Below, piece by piece: positions 18,069-27,327 of a stretch of 64,000 nucleotides of DNA. The notes under the pieces are model-generated. The model saw only the letters and a list, made by a program, of their open reading frames with translations. It was not told the origin of the DNA and did no database searches. The first letter of the stretch is position 1; each line of letters opens with the position of its first letter. This stretch comes from Aromatoleum bremense (lineage in GTDB: Bacteria > Pseudomonadota > Gammaproteobacteria > Burkholderiales > Rhodocyclaceae). The position numbers and the translations under genes are program-made. The stretch is from NCBI RefSeq assembly GCF_017894365.1, contig NZ_CP059467.1:992001-1056000 (forward strand). The letters run 5' to 3'.

Positions 18069-18791
18069 TCAGTGGGGGGAAGGTGTGCGGGCGACGACGA
18101 GGTTTTCGACGCGCGCGGCGCCATGCATCTTGAGCGTGCGAGCGAGCTCGTCGAGCGTCGCGCCGGTCGTCATGACGTCGTCAACAACAATCACCGTGCG
18201 GCCGGCAAACGAGGCCTCGCAATGGAAGGCGCCCCGCATATTGACGCTTCGCTCCTTCCACGGCAAGGATACCTGCGGCGCGGTATTCAGCGTGCGCCCG
18301 ACACCCGCGAGTTCGAGCGGCAAGCCCCACGCGCGCCCAAGCGGGCGGGCGATCTCGACGGCCTGGTTGAAGCCGCGCTGGCGCAGCCGACGGACATGCA
18401 GAGGCATCGGCAGCAGGACCGAAGCCGGCCGGGGCGGGCCGAACGGCAACAGCGCCTCGGCGAAAAAATTCGCCAACGCCAGCCGGTGCCGATACTTGAG
18501 CCCCTGGACGATCCGATCCACGGGAAAGGTGTACGCAAACGCGGCGCGGCTCGCATCGAATGCCGGCGGATTGCGCAGGCAGCGCCCGCAAGTGGCGCCA
18601 TTGGCAGTCGGGACAGCACATACCGGGCACGACGCCGGCTGGCGTGGCAGATCGTTCCGGCAAGCGCTGCACAGCGCGGCCGCGCCCGACATCGAACCGC
18701 ACACGAAGCAGTCCTGCGGCATCAGCAGGTCTGCGATCCGGCGCGTGCGAAAGCGCAACGCATTGAGCACGTTTGACAAGATTTCCGCCAA
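18069..18791 (-). CDS. comF: ComF-family phosphoribosyltransferase-like protein
   Basis: A 240-residue protein with an N-terminal zinc-finger-like double cysteine region (CFVCG...CSAC, CPVCAVP...CGRC, residues about 28-70) and a C-terminal PRTase fold with the PRPP loop VIVVDDVMTTGATLDE at about residues 198-213. ComF (GntX in E. coli) is needed for DNA uptake or growth on DNA in several bacteria; its reaction is not firmly known. It is divergent from bioB, and only about 45 bases separate the starts. Confidence 0.9.
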   Translation of the reverse strand: MAEILSNVLNALRFRTRRIADLLMPQDCFVCGSMSGAAALCSACRNDLPRQPASCPVCAVPTANGATCGRCLRNPPAFDASRAAFAYTFPVDRIVQGLKYRHRLALANFFAEALLPFGPPRPASVLLPMPLHVRRLRQRGFNQAVEIARPLGRAWGLPLELAGVGRTLNTAPQVSLPWKERSVNMRGAFHCEASFAGRTVIVVDDVMTTGATLDELARTLKMHGAARVENLVVARTPSPH

Positions 18792-18836
18792 TGAAGGAAC
18801 ATGCGAGTCTTCGCATTACATCCCGGAACCGCTTTC

Positions 18837-19823
18837 ATGACAATGACTTCAGCGCCCGCAGCCGAACGCCAGGCCGACCCGGCCGTACCCCGCACCCAGT
18901 GGACCGTGGCCGAAGCCGTCGAGCTGTTCGAACAGCCCTTCATGGACCTGCTCTTCCGCGCGCAGCAGGTGCACCGCGCACATTTCGACGCGAACGCGGT
19001 GCAGCGCTCGACGCTGCTGTCGATCAAGACCGGCGGCTGCTCGGAAGACTGCGGCTACTGCTCGCAATCGACGCGCCACAATACCGGCCTGGACCGTGAG
19101 CAGCTGCTGAAAGTGGCCGAAGTCGTCGAGCACGCGAAAGCGGCGAAAGCGAAGGGAGCGTCGCGCTTTTGCATGGGCGCGGCGTGGCGCGGCCCCAAGG
19201 ACAAGGACATGGAGACGGTGCTGGCGATGGTGCGCGAGGTGAAGGCGCTCGGCCTCGAGACCTGCGTGACGCTCGGCATGCTCAAAGGCGACCAGGCGCT
19301 GCAGCTGAAGGAAGCCGGCCTCGACTACTACAACCACAACCTCGACACCGCGCCGGAGTTCTACGGCCAGGTCATCACGACGCACACCCTGGCCGACCGT
19401 CTCGACACGCTCGAACAGGTGCGGGGCGCGGGCATCAACGTCTGTTCCGGCGGCATCGTCGGCATGGGTGAAGGACGACGCAGCCGGGCCGGCCTGCTGG
19501 TGCAGCTCGCGAACATGGCGTCGCCGCCGGAATCGGTGCCGATCAACAACCTCGTGCCGGTGCCCGGCACGCCGCTCGAAAACGTCGACAAGATCGATCC
19601 GTTCGAATTCGTCCGCACGATCGCCGCGGCCCGCATCATGATGCCGACGAGTTTCGTCCGCCTGTCCGCCGGACGCCAGCAGATGAGTGACGAGCTGCAG
19701 GCGCTGTGCTTCATGGCCGGCGCGAACTCGATCTTCTACGGCGACCGCCTGCTGACGACCGACAATCCCGACACCGACCGCGACGAGGCGCTGTTCGCGC
19801 GCCTCGGCCTGCGTCCCGTCTGA
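18837..19823 (+). CDS. bioB: Biotin synthase
   Basis: A 328-residue radical-SAM enzyme inserting sulfur into dethiobiotin. The [4Fe-4S] motif is Cys68-x3-Cys72-x2-Cys75 in [13 protein letters not shown]. Downstream are [25 protein letters not shown] and the late Arg in [15 protein letters not shown] that serves the [2Fe-2S] site. Start ATG 18837 is favoured because an upstream ATG at 18801 has poor ribosome-site spacing. bioC follows after five bases, forming a two-gene biotin unit. Confidence 0.96.
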   Translation: MTMTSAPAAERQADPAVPRTQWTVAEAVELFEQPFMDLLFRAQQVHRAHFDANAVQRSTLLSIKTGGCSEDCGYCSQSTRHNTGLDREQLLKVAEVVEHAKAAKAKGASRFCMGAAWRGPKDKDMETVLAMVREVKALGLETCVTLGMLKGDQALQLKEAGLDYYNHNLDTAPEFYGQVITTHTLADRLDTLEQVRGAGINVCSGGIVGMGEGRRSRAGLLVQLANMASPPESVPINNLVPVPGTPLENVDKIDPFEFVRTIAAARIMMPTSFVRLSAGRQQMSDELQALCFMAGANSIFYGDRLLTTDNPDTDRDEALFARLGLRPV

Positions 19824-19828
19824 GCCGG

Positions 19829-20722
19829 ATGAGCGCTCCGGCCGACTTCACCCTCGCCCGCGAACTCCTCGTCCAGCGCTTCGGCCGTGCCGCGGCGACC
19901 TACGACGAGGTCGCGGTGCTCGCGCGCGAAGTCGCGCGCCGGATGGACGAGCGGCTCGACTACATCCGCATCGAACCGAAGCGCATCCTCGACCTCGGCT
20001 GCGGCACCGGGGCGGACTTCGAGGCGCTCGGCAAGCGGTACCCGAAAGCGACGCGAATCGGCGCCGATTTCGCGCTGCCGATGCTGGACCGCGCGCGCGG
20101 CGAGCGCAGCCTCTTCGGGCGGCTGCGCTCGCTCGGCCGCAACGCGCCGCCGTCGCTCGTCTGCGCCGATGCGTCCACCCTCCCGTTCGCCCGTGCCAGC
20201 CTGTCGCTGGTGTGGTCGAACCTGCTGCTCAACTGGCTCGCCGATCCGCTGCCGGCGTTGCGCGAAATGCACCGCGTGCTCGAGACGGACGGCCTGCTGA
20301 TGTTCTCGTCACTGGGGCCTGACACGCTGAAAGAGCTGCGCGCGGCCTTGCCCAGCACGCACGGCGAGCGGGTGCACCGCTTCATTGACATGCACGACCT
20401 GGGCGATGCGCTGGTGCAGGCCGGCTTCTCCGATCCGGTCATGGACATGGAGGTGCTGACCCTGACCTACACCGACCTCGACGAACTGCTGCGCGACCTG
20501 CGGCTTTCCGGCAGCGCCAACGCGAGCCGCGCACGGCCCCGCGGGCTCGCCGGCAAGTCGGGCTGGGCTGCAGCCCGCAATGCGCTCGAGGCGCTGCGCC
20601 GCGACGGGCGCCTGCCGGCGACTTTCGAGATCGTCCAGGGCCACGCATGGAAGGCACAGCCGAAGACGACCGACGACGGCCGCGCGGTCATGCAGTTCCA
20701 GCCGCGCAAGGTTCATGGATGA
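19829..20722 (+). CDS. bioC: Malonyl-ACP O-methyltransferase BioC
   Basis: A 297-residue class I SAM methyltransferase that masks the malonyl group at the start of pimelate synthesis. The SAM loop is ILDLGCGTGADFEAL at about residues 50-64, with the acidic motif RIGADFALPML and LVWSNLLLNWLADP, typical of BioC. The distinguishing early motif is RFGRAAATYDE. It follows bioB by five bases. The stop overlaps the next ATG. Confidence 0.92.
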   Translation: MSAPADFTLARELLVQRFGRAAATYDEVAVLAREVARRMDERLDYIRIEPKRILDLGCGTGADFEALGKRYPKATRIGADFALPMLDRARGERSLFGRLRSLGRNAPPSLVCADASTLPFARASLSLVWSNLLLNWLADPLPALREMHRVLETDGLLMFSSLGPDTLKELRAALPSTHGERVHRFIDMHDLGDALVQAGFSDPVMDMEVLTLTYTDLDELLRDLRLSGSANASRARPRGLAGKSGWAAARNALEALRRDGRLPATFEIVQGHAWKAQPKTTDDGRAVMQFQPRKVHG

Positions 20723-21378
20723 GCACTCCCCTGCGGCCTCCGCCGGTGTGGCTGTTCGACCTCGACAACACGCTGCACAACGCCAGCGCCCACATCTTCC
20801 CGCACATCAACCGCAGCATGACGGCGTACGTCGAACAGCACCTGTCGCTGAGCCTGGAGGAAGCGAACGCGCTGCGGGTCCACTACTGGCATCGCTACGG
20901 AGCGACGCTGCTCGGCCTCGTGCGCCACCACGGCACCAACCCGCACCACTTTCTCGAGGCGACGCATCGCTTCGAGAAACTGCACAAGCTGATGGTGTTC
21001 GACCGCGCGCTGCGCTCGATGCTGCGCCGCCTGCCGGGCCGCAAGATCGTGTTCTCGAACGGCCCGCAGCGCTACGCCGAAGCAGTCGTCGAGGCGATGG
21101 GCATCCGCCGGCATTTCCATGACGTGTTCGGCATCGAACAGATGCGCTTCCATCCGAAGCCCGGCGTGCAGGCGTTCCGCCACCTGCTCCACGATCACCG
21201 CCTGGACCCGCGGCACTGCGTGCTGGTCGAGGATTCGGCCGAGAACCTGCGCACCGCGAAGCGGCTCGGCATGAAGACGGTGCTCGTCGGGCGCGGCCTG
21301 AAGCAGCCGGCCTACGTCGACATGAAGATCAGCTCGATCCTGCGCCTGCGCCGCGCCGCCCGGCCGTGGCTCGCGTGA
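20719..21378 (+). CDS. HAD-family hydrolase (pyrimidine 5'-nucleotidase-like)
   Basis: A 219-residue haloacid dehalogenase-fold phosphatase. The nucleophile motif is WLFDLDNTLHNA near the N-terminus, motif II is IVFSNGPQRYAEAV, and motif IV is LVEDSAENLRTAKRLGMKTV. The cap includes HYWHRYGATLLGL, which resembles the SDT1/Phm8 nucleotidase group. The ATG overlaps the bioC stop (ATGA). Its role beside biotin genes is unclear; it may simply be coupled for expression. Confidence 0.85.
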   Translation: MSTPLRPPPVWLFDLDNTLHNASAHIFPHINRSMTAYVEQHLSLSLEEANALRVHYWHRYGATLLGLVRHHGTNPHHFLEATHRFEKLHKLMVFDRALRSMLRRLPGRKIVFSNGPQRYAEAVVEAMGIRRHFHDVFGIEQMRFHPKPGVQAFRHLLHDHRLDPRHCVLVEDSAENLRTAKRLGMKTVLVGRGLKQPAYVDMKISSILRLRRAARPWLA

Positions 21379-21396
21379 CGCCGTCGCGCGGAAGGC

Positions 21397-22479
<1,083 letters not shown>

Positions 22480-22494
22480 TTATCTTATTGTACA

Positions 22495-22597
22495 GATGGT
22501 GACGAGCCATCTCCCGCTTCACCTCCCTGAGCGGGTGCCTTAATCCAGTTAAGGCGTTTGACCCCGGGCTTTATCCCCTTTAGCCCGGGGTTTTTTA
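22495..22597 (+). ncRNA. Candidate small RNA with anti-Shine-Dalgarno loop and intrinsic terminator
   Basis: Four successive inverted repeats occupy this non-coding gap. They are 22495-22500/22506-22511, 22513-22518/22530-22535 (11-base loop containing CACCTCCC), 22537-22543/22549-22555 (loop TCCAG) and 22561-22570/22582-22591, the last followed by a T-run. Neither flanking gene (hemB, engB) reads on the plus strand, so the terminator has no protein gene to serve. The second loop is complementary to ribosome-binding sites, a feature of trans-acting sRNAs. No convincing promoter is visible upstream; the patch TATCTTATTGTACAGA (22481-22496) could hold a -10. The exact 5' end is a guess. Confidence 0.5.
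22561..22597 (+). terminator. Rho-independent terminator on the plus strand
   Basis: A perfect 10-bp stem (22561-22570 with 22582-22591), 11-base loop, then TTTTTATT. On the minus strand the stem is followed by CAAACG, so it is a plus-strand terminator and not an engB terminator. Confidence 0.8.
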
Positions 22598-22632
22598 TTG
22601 CCCCGGTCGTTTATTCACCGACTGCGGACCGG

Positions 22633-23283
22633 TTACTTCCCTGCTGCGCGCAGCTGGGCCGGGGTCGGGATTGCCGGCAAATCGTCGCTCGGCAGACCGA
22701 GCCAGCCAGCCACCTTGTGCTCGACCTCTTCCATGCCGATTTTCTTCAGGCTGGAGAACAGTTGCACGCTGATCTGCGGCCCGATTGTCGCGACTTCGCG
22801 CCGAACGCTGGCGAGCGTGGCCGCAGCCTCGTTGCGCGACAGCTTGTCGCATTTCGTCAGCAGCGCATGGATCGGCCGCCCACCGGGCACGAACCAGTCG
22901 ATCATCTGCCGGTCGAGGGCGGTGAGCGGATGACGCGAATCCATGATCAGCACCAGTCCGATCAGGTTTTCACGTTTGCGCAGGTAGTGCTCAAGCAGCC
23001 CCTGCCATTGGCGGCGGATGTTTTCCGGCACTTTCGCGTAGCCATAGCCCGGCAGGTCGACGAGCACCGCCCCGCAATCGAGGCGAAAGAAATTGATCAG
23101 CTGGGTGCGTCCGGGCGTCTTCGATACGAATGCCAGACGGGTATGATCGGCAAGCGTATTGATGGCGCTCGACTTCCCCGCGTTGGAGCGTCCGGCGAAT
23201 GCGATTTCCGCGCCCTCCGGAGGGGGTAAATCCCCTGATTTTGCAATGGAAATTTCGAATCGTGCATTACGGAAGATCGGCAT
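22633..23283 (-). CDS. engB: Ribosome-biogenesis GTPase EngB/YihA (YsxC)
   Basis: A 216-residue GTPase required for large-subunit assembly. The P-loop is [12 protein letters not shown] (about residues 29-40), with G3 [11 protein letters not shown] and G4 TKCDKLSR. The ATG at 23283 starts [20 protein letters not shown], normal for the family. It is divergent from the cytochrome c4 gene, a common betaproteobacterial arrangement. The C-terminal end is about ten residues longer than in E. coli. Confidence 0.95.
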   Translation of the reverse strand: MPIFRNARFEISIAKSGDLPPPEGAEIAFAGRSNAGKSSAINTLADHTRLAFVSKTPGRTQLINFFRLDCGAVLVDLPGYGYAKVPENIRRQWQGLLEHYLRKRENLIGLVLIMDSRHPLTALDRQMIDWFVPGGRPIHALLTKCDKLSRNEAAATLASVRREVATIGPQISVQLFSSLKKIGMEEVEHKVAGWLGLPSDDLPAIPTPAQLRAAGK

Positions 23284-23415
23284 CTGGGAATCGGTAAGAA
23301 CAAGGGCGAGAGCGAAGACGGGGTTGGGGCGCGCCCACCTTGCATCGCGCAAAACGGGGTACTTGATATAGAATAACGCGTTTGTGACGACCGCTCACGG
23401 CTTTCTGAGGACACC

Positions 23416-24042
23416 ATGATCAAGCGTTCCCTGCTGCTCCCGCTGCTGCTGGTTGCCGGCGGCCTTCAGGCCCAAGACCAGGCTCCCGATCTTGCAAAGG
23501 CGAAAATGACGGCCGAAACCGTCTGCGCCGGCTGCCATGGACCGGACGGCAACAGCCCGATTTCGACCAATCCGAAGATCGCGGGGCAGCACGAGGAATA
23601 TCTCTACAAGCAGCTGAGGGCGTTCAAGTCGTGGGACGGCAAGACGCCCGAGCGCGAAAACCCCATCATGGGCGCAATGGTGGCCGGGCTCGAAGACGCG
23701 GATATGAAGGCGCTCGCGGCCTACTTCGCATCGCAGAAACTGCAGCCCGAGAGCGCGAAGAATGCGGCGACGGCACAACAGGGCCAGGACATCTGGCGCG
23801 CCGGCATCGCTGCGAAAGGCCTGCCGGCCTGCGCAGGGTGTCACGGCCCGACGGGCGCCGGCATGCCAGTCCAGTACCCGCGCGTTGCAGGCCAGTTCGC
23901 CGAGTACACCGAAGCGCAACTGAAGGCCTTCCGCGACGGCGTACGCAAGAACGATCCGAACCAGATGATGCAGACGATCGCGCTGAAGATGACGGACGCG
24001 GAAATCAGGGCCGTCTCGGATTACGCGGCGGGACTGCGTTAA
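23416..24042 (+). CDS. Diheme cytochrome c4
   Basis: A 208-residue periplasmic electron carrier. Residues 1-20 form a signal peptide ending LQAQ. Two heme c sites CAGCH are at residues 37-41 and 139-143, with Met axial-ligand candidates (NPIMGAMVAGL and MMQTIALKM). Two similar halves reflect the c4 duplication. It probably donates electrons to terminal oxidases. A terminator follows the stop. Confidence 0.93.
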   Translation: MIKRSLLLPLLLVAGGLQAQDQAPDLAKAKMTAETVCAGCHGPDGNSPISTNPKIAGQHEEYLYKQLRAFKSWDGKTPERENPIMGAMVAGLEDADMKALAAYFASQKLQPESAKNAATAQQGQDIWRAGIAAKGLPACAGCHGPTGAGMPVQYPRVAGQFAEYTEAQLKAFRDGVRKNDPNQMMQTIALKMTDAEIRAVSDYAAGLR

Positions 24043-24074
24043 GAACTCAACAGCGGGATCGCGGTTCTCGTGAT

Positions 24075-24097
24075 AGGGTGGCTCGACCACCCTTTTT
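24075..24097 (+). terminator. Rho-independent terminator after cytochrome c4
   Basis: A 7-bp stem (24075-24081 with 24087-24093), 5-base loop, followed by a run of T with CTT. It lies 33 bases after the cytochrome stop. Confidence 0.75.
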
Positions 24098-24236
24098 CTT
24101 GCCGGTCCGCGAATCGCCGGGCGCTACCGGCGCCCTCAACGACCACAACCACAACACGAGTTGCCGCACGGGCGGTCGACCGTGCGATGATAATCAGCAG
24201 TGTGGCGGCGCGCCGCCGCGTCAAGGGATGAGAGTC

Positions 24237-25490
24237 ATGAAACAGAACTCCGGCGGGAAATCCGCGCCCCGCTCCCCCCACCTGACCACCGCCGAAGCGC
24301 GACGAACGATCCTCGAACGCCTGTCGCCGATCGGTGGGTGGGAACGCGTCGCGGTCCGCAACGCGCTCGGACGGGTTTTGCTCGAAGACGTGATCGCGCC
24401 GTGCAACGTGCCCGCACACGACAACTCCGCGATGGACGGCTATGCCGTGCGGTTCCGCGATCTCGATGTCCGGCACGATACCGCGCTTGCGGTGGTAGGC
24501 ACCGCGTTCGCCGGCAAGCCGTTTTCGGGCATCGTCGGTGCGGGACAAGCGGTACGGATCATGACCGGCGCGCCGATTCCGCAAGGCGCCGACACCATCG
24601 TCGTGCAGGAAATGGCCCGCGCCGGCGACGGCCAGGTATTCATCCCGCCGGGACAGCAGGCGGGGCAAAACCTGCGCCGTGCGGGCGAGGATCTCGCCCT
24701 CGGCGGCGTCGCACTGCCGGCTGGCAAGCGCTGCGGTCCGGCCGAACTCGGCCTGATCGCCTCGCTAGGCATCGCCGAGGTGACCGTGCGCCGGCGCCTG
24801 CGCGTCGCGTTCTTCTCGACCGGCGACGAACTCGCGTCGATCGGCAAGCCGCTCACACCCGGCGAAGTCTACGACAGCAACCGCTACACGCTCTTCGGCG
24901 CGCTTTCCCGTCTGGGCTGCGACATGCTCGACATGGGCGTCGTGCCCGACAACCCGGCGGCCCTCGAAGCAGCCTTTCGCTGTGCATCGGCCGATGCGGA
25001 CGTGATCCTGACCAGCGGCGGCGTGTCGGTCGGCGAGGCCGATTTCATCCGCGAGCTGGTGAATCGCCTCGGCGAGGTCGCATTCTGGAAGATCGACATC
25101 AAGCCGGGCCGGCCGATGGCTTTCGGCCGCGTCGGTGATGCCTGGCTGTTCGGCCTGCCGGGCAATCCGGTCGCGGTGCTGGTGACTTTTTACCAGTTCG
25201 TGCAGGATGCCCTGCTCGTCCTCTCCGGCGTCTCGCCGCTGCCGGAACCCACGCTGTTCGAAGTCCCGTGCGGCGAAGCGATCCGCAAGCAGGCCGGCCG
25301 CCGGGAGTTCCTGCGCGGCCAGTTGGGAAGGGTCGACGGCCGGCAGACGGTGCGCCTCGCCGGAGCGCAAGGCTCGGGGGTGCTGCGGTCAATGTCCGAG
25401 GCGAACTGCTTCATCGTCCTGCCCGAGGAGCGCGGCGACGTGGCGGCCGGAGAACCGGTGATGGTGCAGGTTTTCGACGGACTGATCTGA
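24237..25490 (+). CDS. moeA: Molybdopterin molybdenumtransferase MoeA
   Basis: A 417-residue enzyme inserting molybdate into adenylated molybdopterin. The sequence has HDNSAMDGYAVRF near residue 60, MTGAPIPQGADTIV, the MPT-binding loop ILTSGGVSVGEADF and the GLPGNPVAVLVTF motif. ATG 24237 is chosen; a start nine bases earlier is possible. The open frame continues far upstream, but that part overlaps the cytochrome gene and is not coding. moeA is followed by rpiA after 30 bases. The moeB-like gene at 9404-10159 may serve the same pathway. Confidence 0.95.
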   Translation: MKQNSGGKSAPRSPHLTTAEARRTILERLSPIGGWERVAVRNALGRVLLEDVIAPCNVPAHDNSAMDGYAVRFRDLDVRHDTALAVVGTAFAGKPFSGIVGAGQAVRIMTGAPIPQGADTIVVQEMARAGDGQVFIPPGQQAGQNLRRAGEDLALGGVALPAGKRCGPAELGLIASLGIAEVTVRRRLRVAFFSTGDELASIGKPLTPGEVYDSNRYTLFGALSRLGCDMLDMGVVPDNPAALEAAFRCASADADVILTSGGVSVGEADFIRELVNRLGEVAFWKIDIKPGRPMAFGRVGDAWLFGLPGNPVAVLVTFYQFVQDALLVLSGVSPLPEPTLFEVPCGEAIRKQAGRREFLRGQLGRVDGRQTVRLAGAQGSGVLRSMSEANCFIVLPEERGDVAAGEPVMVQVFDGLI

Positions 25491-25520
25491 AGCGACGTTT
25501 CATCGGATAGACATTTCACA

Positions 25521-26183
25521 ATGACCCAGGACGAACTCAAGAAGGCGGCCGCGATCGCGGCACTCGACTACGTCGAAGACGGCATGATCGTCGGCGTCGG
25601 CACCGGCTCGACCGTCAATCATTTCATCGACGGTCTCGCCGGCATCAAGGACCGCATCGCCGGAGCGGTATCCAGTTCGGAAGCCAGCGCGCGCCGCCTG
25701 GAGGCCCACGGCATCCCGATTCTGGATCTGAACGACATTACCGACCTGCCGGTGTACGTGGATGGAGCCGACGAGATCGATGGCGGGTTTTGCATGATCA
25801 AGGGCGGAGGCGGCGCGCTGACCCGCGAAAAGATCGTCGCGGCGGTTGCGCGCCGGTTCATCTGCATCTGCGACGCGAGCAAGAAGGTCGCCTGTCTCGG
25901 CCGCTTTCCGCTGCCAGTCGAGATCATTCCGATGGCCCGCGCCTACGTCGAACGCGAACTGGTCCGGATCGGCGGTCGGCCCGAACTGCGTGAGGGATTC
26001 GTCACCGACAACGGCAACCTGATCGTGGACGTGCACGGCTTGATGATCACCTCACCACGCGCGCTCGAGACCGAGCTGAACCAGATTGTCGGGGTGGTCA
26101 CCAATGGCCTGTTCGCGCGCCGCGGCGCGGACGTGCTGCTGCTGGCAACGCCCGCCGGGGTCGAGCGACAGGTTGCAAACTGA
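25521..26183 (+). CDS. rpiA: Ribose-5-phosphate isomerase A
   Basis: A 220-residue enzyme of the pentose phosphate and Calvin pathways. Landmarks are [14 protein letters not shown] near residue 24, [12 protein letters not shown] with the catalytic acid, [15 protein letters not shown] and the late [13 protein letters not shown]. Length matches the family. It fits with the prk-tkt-gap-pgk set elsewhere in the window. Confidence 0.97.
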   Translation: MTQDELKKAAAIAALDYVEDGMIVGVGTGSTVNHFIDGLAGIKDRIAGAVSSSEASARRLEAHGIPILDLNDITDLPVYVDGADEIDGGFCMIKGGGGALTREKIVAAVARRFICICDASKKVACLGRFPLPVEIIPMARAYVERELVRIGGRPELREGFVTDNGNLIVDVHGLMITSPRALETELNQIVGVVTNGLFARRGADVLLLATPAGVERQVAN

Positions 26184-26264
26184 GAAGCGCGCGCTCCCGA
26201 CGCTCACCTGAAACATTCCGGTCATTTTTTGCTGCTAGCCTCCTCGCACACAGGGGATTCCAAC

Positions 26265-26969
26265 ATGCCGAGCAAACACACTCTTACTCATTTCGACACC
26301 GAACTGGAGGCCATCCGCAAGCGTCTGCTGGAAATGGGCGGCCTCGTCGCGCAGCAGCTGAGCCGCGCGATCGATGCGCTGAGCAGCGGGGACATGGCGA
26401 CGCTCGAAGCGGTCATCGAAGACGACCGACGCGTCAATGAAGAGGAAGTCGCGCTCGACGACGCCTGCATCCTGCTCATTGCACGGCACGGGCCCACAGC
26501 GGGCGACCTGCGCATGGTCATGACGATGATCCAGATGATCACCGACCTCGAACGGGTCGGCGACGAAGCGAAGAAAATTGCGAAGGCGGGCAGGCAGATC
26601 ATCGGCTCCGACGTGGTTTTCGTGCCGAAAGTCGAACTGCGGCACGTCGCGGCGATGGTCGTCGACATGCTGCAGCGCGCGCTCGACGCCTTCGCCCGCA
26701 TGGATCCCTCGTCGTCGGCCGACATCGCCCGCCAGGACAAGGAAGTCGACGCGATCTTCAAGGGCATCATGCGCCAGCTGATCACCTACATGATGGAAGA
26801 TCCGCGGCTCATCACGCGCGCGCTCGACGTGCTGTTCATCGCCAAATCGATCGAGCGGATCGGGGACCACGCGAAGAACGTGTCGGAATACGTGGTGTAT
26901 ATGGTCAGGGGCCGCGACGTGCGCCACGAAGGGATCGAAGCGCTGGAGCGCGAGTCCAGGGTCCGCTGA
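26265..26969 (+). CDS. phoU: Phosphate-uptake regulator PhoU
   Basis: A 234-residue two-repeat helical protein that tunes the PhoR/PhoB and Pst systems. The repeated ERVGDEAKKIA and ERIGDHAKNVSEYVVYMVRG motifs carry the metal-binding Glu/Asp clusters. ATG 26265 is preceded by AGGGGA. No pst or pho genes are next to it here. A strong convergent hairpin follows. A PPK2-type polyphosphate enzyme is encoded 5 kb downstream. Confidence 0.95.
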   Translation: MPSKHTLTHFDTELEAIRKRLLEMGGLVAQQLSRAIDALSSGDMATLEAVIEDDRRVNEEEVALDDACILLIARHGPTAGDLRMVMTMIQMITDLERVGDEAKKIAKAGRQIIGSDVVFVPKVELRHVAAMVVDMLQRALDAFARMDPSSSADIARQDKEVDAIFKGIMRQLITYMMEDPRLITRALDVLFIAKSIERIGDHAKNVSEYVVYMVRGRDVRHEGIEALERESRVR

Positions 26970-26990
26970 CGGGGCCGCTGCGGCCGGAAA

Positions 26991-27024
26991 GGCGAAGGGA
27001 TGACCCGCGGGTCATCCCTTCGCC
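26991..27024. terminator. Bidirectional hairpin between phoU and yggX
   Basis: A perfect 16-bp inverted repeat (26991-27006 with 27009-27024) centred between two convergent genes. No strong T-run on either side, but the position and stem strength fit a shared terminator. Confidence 0.65.
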
Positions 27025-27051
27025 GTTCGCACCCGCGGCATGCGCCGGGAT

Positions 27052-27324
27052 TTACTGTGCGGGGGGAACGTAGCCGCCGACCTGGTCCGCGCCACCGCCG
27101 AAGAAATGCTTTTCCATCTGTTCGGCGAGGTACTTCCGCGCCCGCGCGTCCATCAGGTTGAGGCGATTTTCATTGATCAGCATGGTCTGGTACTTCACCC
27201 ACTGCTGCCAGGCTTCCTTGGACACATTCTCGAAAATGCGCTTGCCCAGCGCGCCCGGTACCGGCGGCAGGTCCAGCCCTTCCGCTTCGCGCCCAAGCTT
27301 GATGCAATTGACCATACGGGCCAT
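27052..27324 (-). CDS. yggX: YggX-family iron/oxidative-damage protection protein
   Basis: A 90-residue cytoplasmic protein with the family hallmarks [14 protein letters not shown] near the N-terminus, [17 protein letters not shown] and [10 protein letters not shown]. YggX protects Fe-S proteins from oxidation and may traffic iron. Length is normal. The GGDEF gene upstream ends only three bases before its start on the minus strand, so the two are probably co-transcribed. Confidence 0.95.
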   Translation of the reverse strand: MARMVNCIKLGREAEGLDLPPVPGALGKRIFENVSKEAWQQWVKYQTMLINENRLNLMDARARKYLAEQMEKHFFGGGADQVGGYVPPAQ

Positions 27325-27327
27325 CGT

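Noticed and set aside
23631..24236. Upstream extension of the moeA frame into the cytochrome c4 gene
   Set aside because: The extension has no family similarity and overlaps a clear diheme cytochrome gene in another frame.
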